From positions 20,903-84,902 of the forward strand of contig JAQULP010000009.1 in assembly GCA_028718525.1 (NCBI GenBank): a stretch of DNA of 64,000 nt. The letters run 5' to 3'. This DNA is from Sulfuricurvum sp. (GTDB taxonomy: Bacteria > Campylobacterota > Campylobacteria > Campylobacterales > Sulfurimonadaceae). How positions within the stretch are numbered: position 1 is the first letter of the stretch; every line of letters starts with the position of its first letter. Positions 60,101 to 64,000 of the stretch are shown here, piece after piece. The notes under the pieces were generated by a model. It ran no database searches. It was not told the origin of the DNA and saw only the letters and a program-made list of their open reading frames with translations. Position numbers and translations under genes: made by a program.

Positions 60101-63068
60101 GACAAAGGGGACATTCGCCGGGAGCGGTGCATCATATACCCTTGTGGTAACACCGGACGCGGGATTTGAAGGGGATGTAAAAGTTGATATAAAATCAGCG
60201 GTTGCGGTCGATGCGTTTAATAACCCGAATACTGCAGCGATACAGTCAGTACAAACAGTTGATACCAAGGCACTTGCTCAACCGGTATTTAGCCTAAAAA
60301 CTGACAGCGGGCTCTATGACAGTGACGGTATAACGAATATCGGTACTGTCAATGTAACGTTGGATGATACCGCAGCAAGTTGGCAATACAGCCTTGATTC
60401 AGGGGTTACCTGGCGTACCGGGAGCGGTACGAGTTTTAATTTAAGCAGTAATACAACGTACGGTATCGATGCCATTCAGTTACGTCAGTATGATCTTGCT
60501 GGAAATGTCAGTGCGATCAGCAGTAACAGCGATACAATCGTTATTGATAAAACGGTTCCGCGTGTAGCTTCCATCGCTAATCCGGTCACATTGGATGGAA
60601 CAACGGGGACTATCACGATTGCTATGGATTCGGAACTCAACCCGAATGATATAGCCAAAGAGAATTTCATCGTTGTGGTAAACGGCATTACGCAGACTAT
60701 TGCAGGGGCCGGTATTGATGGTAGTAATATTGTATTAAATGTTGCATCATTCGGATCGAATGCCAGTGTCCGTGTATCGTACGGGGATATATCGGCGACC
60801 GATGATTTTCCTTCACTTAAGGATTTAGCCGGGAATAATGCTGTCTCCTTTACCAAAGTGGTGGCGGATACGACGGCTCCGTCGGTTACCAGTATGACTT
60901 TGTCCGATTCCGCGCTAAAAGTTGGCGAGACTGCCATCGTTACCATCCAATTTTCAGAAGCGGTTCTTGGCTTTGATTTGAATGATTTAACTTCGGATGG
61001 AGGAGTATTATCCAACCTGACGACGAGCGATAATATTACATGGAAAGCACTTTTCACCCCTACCGTTGATTTGGAAAGTACCACCAATGCAATTAATCTT
61101 TCAGCAACGTATACCGACACCACCGGAGTAGTCGGATCAACGGCCAATAGTGCCAACTATACCATTGATACACTGGTACCTACCGTAACGATTTCAGATG
61201 ATCAAAGCGGAACGGTTAATCTAAGTAGCGGGAATATAACGTATACGTTTGATTTCAGCGAATCGGTGAGTGGATTTGATATTAATGATATTGTCGTGAA
61301 TGGGGGGACAAAAGGGGCTTTTACAACGGTATCGGCAAGTCAATATACGCTTGTGGTGACACCAACCGCCGGATATGAGGGAAATCTGACTGTTGATATC
61401 GCTGCATCAAAAACGTTTGATTTGGCGGGGAATGCAAACAGTGCAGCTGTCCAGTCCATTCAAACCGTTGATATGAAAGCACCTTCGCTGAGTATAACGG
61501 ATGATGAATCAGCCGCTACCGCTAATATTGCGGGGGGAAGTATTACCTATACGTTTACTTTCAGTGAGAATGTTACCGGCTTTACCGCAGATGACATAAC
61601 GGTGAATAACGGCATTAAAGGGGCATTTGCGGGTAGCGGTTCAACGTATACGTTGGTTGTGACCCCAACAACGGCTTTGGAAGGGGATGTTACCGTCAGT
61701 GTGGCAGCCGCGAATCAAGTCGATAATGGCGGAAATACCGGAACCTTGGTGAGTGTTACACAGAGTGTAGATATGAAAGCACCAGCTGCATTGACGGTTG
61801 ATTTGTTGCCGGCCAATGATAGTGGCGTCGATAATACGGACAATATTACTAATAATACGACAATGACGGTTTCCGGTGTTGAAGCCGGTGCAACATGGGA
61901 ATACAGTACCGATAACGGTTCCACATGGAATAGCGGCAGCGGAACGACATTTTCTCTGGCTAACAATACAGCTTACGGAATCGGAACGATTCAAGTCCGT
62001 CAAACCGATTCTGCCGGAAATCTTGGAAATATCGGTAAAAATTCTGAAGCCATTACGCTTGATACGAAAGGGCCGACACTGACCATTACCGATGATGAAA
62101 GTAAAATCACTGCCAATTTAGAGGGTGCCGATATCATCTATACGTTTACATTTGATGAAGCGGTTAGCGGATTCGATGTGAGCGATGTTGTGTTATCGCA
62201 TGGAACGGCGAAAACGTTTACAAAAGTTTCTGATTTGGTCTATACCTTAGGCGTGACGCCTGAATATGGATATGAGGGGTCCATGCAAATTAGTGTTGCT
62301 ACCACGGCTTACAGCGACCGTGCCGGAAATAACGGGAGTTCCGCTTCCGATACCCAATCAACTCAAAAAATCGATATGGCAAGACCGACATTTGAACATG
62401 CTGTTGCTAATTCCCAATCGGACACGATTGCCTTAACGTTTAATGAAAATTTGGATGCGGTGAATTTTACGGCTGCTAATAATTTTATTATAGAAATCAA
62501 CGGTACGATTTACAATTCAACAAGTACACCTGCTTCAAGTGCCCTGATTGTGGCCATATCGGTCAGTGGGAATACGGTGAATCTTGTATTGGATACCAGT
62601 GTTCACAATATTGTCGGAGGGGATGTTATCCGTGTTGCTTATTCGGATGTAAGCGGCAATGATGCGCAAGTCATCCAAGATTTAGCCGGAAATGATGCCG
62701 GTTCGTTCGGATTTGTTACAGCAGATATATCAGCAACCGATACGCCGCCGGTTTTAACAAACTTTGTAGCACACAGTGGAACTGATAGTGTTGTCTTGAC
62801 CTTTAATGAGTCGTTGAACGAAGCGTTAGCCAATGTCCCTCTTACGACAAATTTTGCCGTGGAAATAAACGGCGTTGCCGATTCGGTTAGCGGTATTTCA
62901 ATTTCAGGGCAAGATGTGACTCTGACCCTTACTACTCTCTTTTCGACAAATGATTTGATTAAAATTTCCTATACGGACCCAACAGCGGGGAATGATACAA
63001 AAGCAATACAAGATTTACTGGGCAATGATGCCTTGAATTTCAGCTATACCAATACCGCTGTTATCTAA
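57168..63068 (+). CDS. Giant mosaic Ig-like adhesin (BapA/T1SS-type)
   Basis: This is a 1966-residue surface protein. Residues 1-120 resemble the BapA-type N-terminal prefix (retention) domain. Next come a hydrophobic stretch, a Gly/Ser linker (GLWGLGILAVAGG, then GGGGGGSSSS), and a beta domain with GVSYTTSSGLSGVTGSDGSF. From about nucleotide 58,010 to the end are about 16 Ig-like repeats of four kinds, in the order A B C B D A B C D A B B C B D D. Types B and D carry VVTP and NDA/AGN motifs, and D resembles SwmB. No RTX or anchor domain is seen at the C-terminus. The ATG at 57168 has AAAGGTGG before it. Confidence 0.82.
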   Translation: MLKTVFIGKKVNGATQVTEFMVMSGDKIVLVDPTDGKSPKKVTTKIINKNLHIFEEGSSEASVILDDYTTFQQSVTVSGIAANGSYLDYALTASGTMELGGTPMAASVHQEPFLSSNGLWGLGILAVAGGVAAAAGGGGGGSSSSTPAVSGTNSAVLVDSVLIGVSYTTSSGLSGVTGSDGSFSYRTGDTVTFTVGKAILGTFAPASTASVVTIGDLAGGDATKTANIAKFLQSLDSDTNSATITISSTVANQITTSANVQSDPTAGGQVTVTVVNPDLTALNDKTAPTAAITMSDYILNAGETATVTITFSEAVAGFSNADVAVQNGTLGTLTTADNITWTALFTPTANLSDTTNAITIASGSYTDAAGNAGASSVSTNYQINTVSAPPPSPTLTITDDENGTANIAGGDVVYTFTFGDTVTGFTADDITVTNGTKGLFSGSGTTYTLVVTPIPGFEGNITVSVPQGAALGSAGAQSIAAVSTQAVDMLAPTTPSFSLATDTGIAGVNSDMITSDTTINVTGILAGATWEYSLDSGKTWLVGTTPVAGNSSFELNNNTAYAINAIQVRQSDSAANVSAVYTNSEAIQTDTQAPIITVSDNEPNITANMDGSNADGTVDADGADITYTFKFDEAVQDFTIDDIVITSTTTGGVTSTITSAAAKTLTKVSDTEYTLAVTPPAGLEGSITVAVNPSAVHDIAGNVLDSTATDTLSSTQFVDMKAPVLNDTTFDGSINDWVYDTVNRQISFTLDSTLETVQMTTPDNFIVEINTHIVPVSAVRMEGNTVTLIMPQTFESTESIRVVYKDAVGDMSAAIQDLAGNDATSFTYLKPDVTPPQVESIYFDNGSLSIGQSSKVTLNFSEELSDLVVSFQNGTLTNLAANADDSSIWTATFTPTAEIEDLSNVLTAVSFHDLNKIANTSSLPTATYTIDTHAPSVTISDNKTEKTVNIAGGDITYTINFSEAVTGFTINDIDVVGGTKGTFAGSGASYTLVVTPDAGFEGDVKVDIKSAVAVDAFNNPNTAAIQSVQTVDTKALAQPVFSLKTDSGLYDSDGITNIGTVNVTLDDTAASWQYSLDSGVTWRTGSGTSFNLSSNTTYGIDAIQLRQYDLAGNVSAISSNSDTIVIDKTVPRVASIANPVTLDGTTGTITIAMDSELNPNDIAKENFIVVVNGITQTIAGAGIDGSNIVLNVASFGSNASVRVSYGDISATDDFPSLKDLAGNNAVSFTKVVADTTAPSVTSMTLSDSALKVGETAIVTIQFSEAVLGFDLNDLTSDGGVLSNLTTSDNITWKALFTPTVDLESTTNAINLSATYTDTTGVVGSTANSANYTIDTLVPTVTISDDQSGTVNLSSGNITYTFDFSESVSGFDINDIVVNGGTKGAFTTVSASQYTLVVTPTAGYEGNLTVDIAASKTFDLAGNANSAAVQSIQTVDMKAPSLSITDDESAATANIAGGSITYTFTFSENVTGFTADDITVNNGIKGAFAGSGSTYTLVVTPTTALEGDVTVSVAAANQVDNGGNTGTLVSVTQSVDMKAPAALTVDLLPANDSGVDNTDNITNNTTMTVSGVEAGATWEYSTDNGSTWNSGSGTTFSLANNTAYGIGTIQVRQTDSAGNLGNIGKNSEAITLDTKGPTLTITDDESKITANLEGADIIYTFTFDEAVSGFDVSDVVLSHGTAKTFTKVSDLVYTLGVTPEYGYEGSMQISVATTAYSDRAGNNGSSASDTQSTQKIDMARPTFEHAVANSQSDTIALTFNENLDAVNFTAANNFIIEINGTIYNSTSTPASSALIVAISVSGNTVNLVLDTSVHNIVGGDVIRVAYSDVSGNDAQVIQDLAGNDAGSFGFVTADISATDTPPVLTNFVAHSGTDSVVLTFNESLNEALANVPLTTNFAVEINGVADSVSGISISGQDVTLTLTTLFSTNDLIKISYTDPTAGNDTKAIQDLLGNDALNFSYTNTAVI

Positions 63069-63085
63069 CATCAATCGAGAGTTTT

Positions 63086-63823
63086 ATGAAAATACTTTTT
63101 GCCCCGAGTGAGGGGAAACGGATGGGCGGGGAGTGTCCGCCGATTACCGTCCGACATCTGTTTCTTCCCGAATTTTATTCCAAACGTCTTGATGTCATGA
63201 ATGCGTATGATCGGCTGATCAGAAAGGGTAACGACAAACAACTCTCTGAACTCTTTGGAATCAAAGATCCGAAAGAGTTTGAACGGTATAAAGTCTCCTT
63301 GGATACACAGGCTACAATGAGAGCAATCGAACGTTACAACGGCGTTGCGTATGAGCATTTAAAGTATGCAGAGCTCTCTATAGAGTCTCAATCTTATCTT
63401 CATGACCATGTCATCCTTTTTTCCAACCTTTTCGGCCCGATTCGAGCTGGCGACTGCATACCGGATTATAAACTAAAACAAGGTGCTTCCATTGACGGAT
63501 TCGCACCGGATAAATATTATAAAGAACATTTTTCTGACGCACTGGATAAGATAATCGGTGAAGATGAAGTTTTAGATATACGTGCCGGCTATTATGACAA
63601 ATTTTATGTACCATCAACCCCGATAACGACGTTAAAGTTTCTTAAAGAGGGGAAGGTAGTAAGCCACTGGGCAAAGGCATACCGAGGGGTTGTTTTGAGA
63701 GAAGCCGCACGCCATCAAATCAAGACTATCGACGCACTCCTAGCCCTTAAAATTGAAGGGTTGGCGATAGAAGAAATAAGAGTCGGAAAAAAGAAAAAAG
63801 AGGTTGTTTTTAAAATTTTATAG
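63086..63823 (+). CDS. yaaA: YaaA (DUF328) peroxide-stress protein
   Basis: YaaA lowers intracellular iron damage during peroxide stress in E. coli. The 245-residue protein has the start MKILFAPSEGKRMGGE, the block YNGVAYEHLKY, LFSNLFGPIRAGDCIPDYKLKQG, and the C-terminal WAKAYRGVVLREAARHQI. These match the family layout. It follows the adhesin by 17 bases but is not obviously functionally linked. The tRNA-Thr promoter lies just after it. Confidence 0.85.
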   Translation: MKILFAPSEGKRMGGECPPITVRHLFLPEFYSKRLDVMNAYDRLIRKGNDKQLSELFGIKDPKEFERYKVSLDTQATMRAIERYNGVAYEHLKYAELSIESQSYLHDHVILFSNLFGPIRAGDCIPDYKLKQGASIDGFAPDKYYKEHFSDALDKIIGEDEVLDIRAGYYDKFYVPSTPITTLKFLKEGKVVSHWAKAYRGVVLREAARHQIKTIDALLALKIEGLAIEEIRVGKKKKEVVFKIL

Positions 63824-63840
63824 ATTTTTTTCAAAAACCC

Positions 63841-63869
63841 TTGACATTTAAAAAAAAAGTGCATATAAT
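63841..63869 (+). promoter_or_regulatory. Consensus sigma-70 promoter of tRNA-Thr
   Basis: Perfect TTGACA (63841-63846), a 17-base spacer, and perfect TATAAT (63864-63869). Transcription should start near 63876, about 14 bases before the tRNA. This is the strongest promoter in the window. Confidence 0.85.
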
Positions 63870-63889
63870 TTCGGCTCCATTTCACCAAT

Positions 63890-63966
63890 GCCGGCATAGC
63901 TCAGTTGGCTAGAGCAACTGATTTGTAATCAGTAGGCCCGGGGTTCAAATCCTCGTGCCGGCACCA
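63890..63966 (+). tRNA. tRNA-Thr (anticodon UGU)
   Basis: The acceptor stem GCCGGCA pairs with TGCCGGC, followed by discriminator A and an encoded CCA. The D loop AGCTCAGTTGGCTAGAGC, the anticodon stem-loop CTGATTTGTAATCAG with TGT in the loop, and the T loop GGTTCAAATCC are all normal. The 77-base gene, including CCA, has its own strong promoter. Confidence 0.96.
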
Positions 63967-64000
63967 TTGAATGAAATCGGAACGCATTACATTTATCAGT

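Noticed and set aside
57168..63068. CRISPR or tandem DNA repeat reading of the repetitive adhesin region
   Set aside because: Repeats are protein-level modules of roughly 90-110 residues with diverged DNA, in one continuous open frame; there are no short identical repeats with unique spacers.

Overview
The window looks like a chromosomal segment of a Campylobacterota (formerly Epsilonproteobacteria) member, most like the Sulfuricurvum/Sulfurimonas group. This rests on gene content and protein style: a PorGDAB-type pyruvate:acceptor oxidoreductase, a PetABC bc1 complex with a di-heme cytochrome c1, AddAB, a ribosomal alpha operon that starts with rpmJ, DAP-type MurE, QueE/QueD, and promoters of the TATAAT type mostly without a clear -35 box. 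Genes are dense, with many 1-4 base stop/start overlaps and several GTG or TTG starts. No intergenic gap exceeds about 200 bases. I saw no IS element, prophage, CRISPR array or rRNA operon.

Layout. 1-3.5 kb: 3' end of addB and all of addA. 3.6-4.4 kb: rplM-rpsI. 4.5-7.5 kb: periplasmic alpha-carbonic anhydrase, a peptide-type binding protein and a HAD phosphatase. 7.6-10.8 kb: porGDAB. 10.9-15.0 kb: an autoinducer-2 (AI-2) island with luxS, an LsrK-type AI-2 kinase, an LsrG-like monooxygenase-fold protein and a class II aldolase, but no Lsr transporter, LsrR or LsrF. 15.2-16.4 kb: an unknown protein and MnmD. 16.4-21.7 kb: a divergent set of a porin, a covalent-FMN protein, His-rich membrane proteins, ApbE and a di-heme peroxidase lipoprotein. 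Four sequences there match the Fur box consensus at 12 of 14 positions, and ribE (riboflavin synthase) abuts the set. 22-26 kb: Sel1 protein, mnmG and an unknown. 26-29 kb: petABC and a class II cytochrome c. 29-33 kb: moaA, queE, queD, moeA. 33-42 kb: rsmE, a chemoreceptor with a CxxCH motif and a PilZ-like tail, rpmE, rsmI, an rlmB-type methyltransferase, an aminotransferase and hom. 42-45 kb: rpmJ, rpsM, rpsK, rpsD, rpoA, rplQ. 45-54 kb: Nfu, murE, a thioredoxin-like ferredoxin, panD, ispA, tkt, nhaA. 54-57 kb: radical SAM protein, mgtE and a cation exchanger. 57-63 kb: a mosaic 1966-residue adhesin. 63-64 kb: yaaA and tRNA-Thr.

Two parts deserve most attention. The AI-2 island places DPD synthesis next to its phosphorylation and possible breakdown, with no uptake system in view. 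That suggests an intracellular or transporter-independent AI-2 sink with a class II aldolase in place of LsrF. The Fur-box module looks like an iron-regulated, flavin-dependent extracytoplasmic electron-transfer system, possibly a ferric reductase, encoded beside the ApbE that would flavinylate it and the enzyme that makes riboflavin. Both functional readings are inferences from domain content and context.
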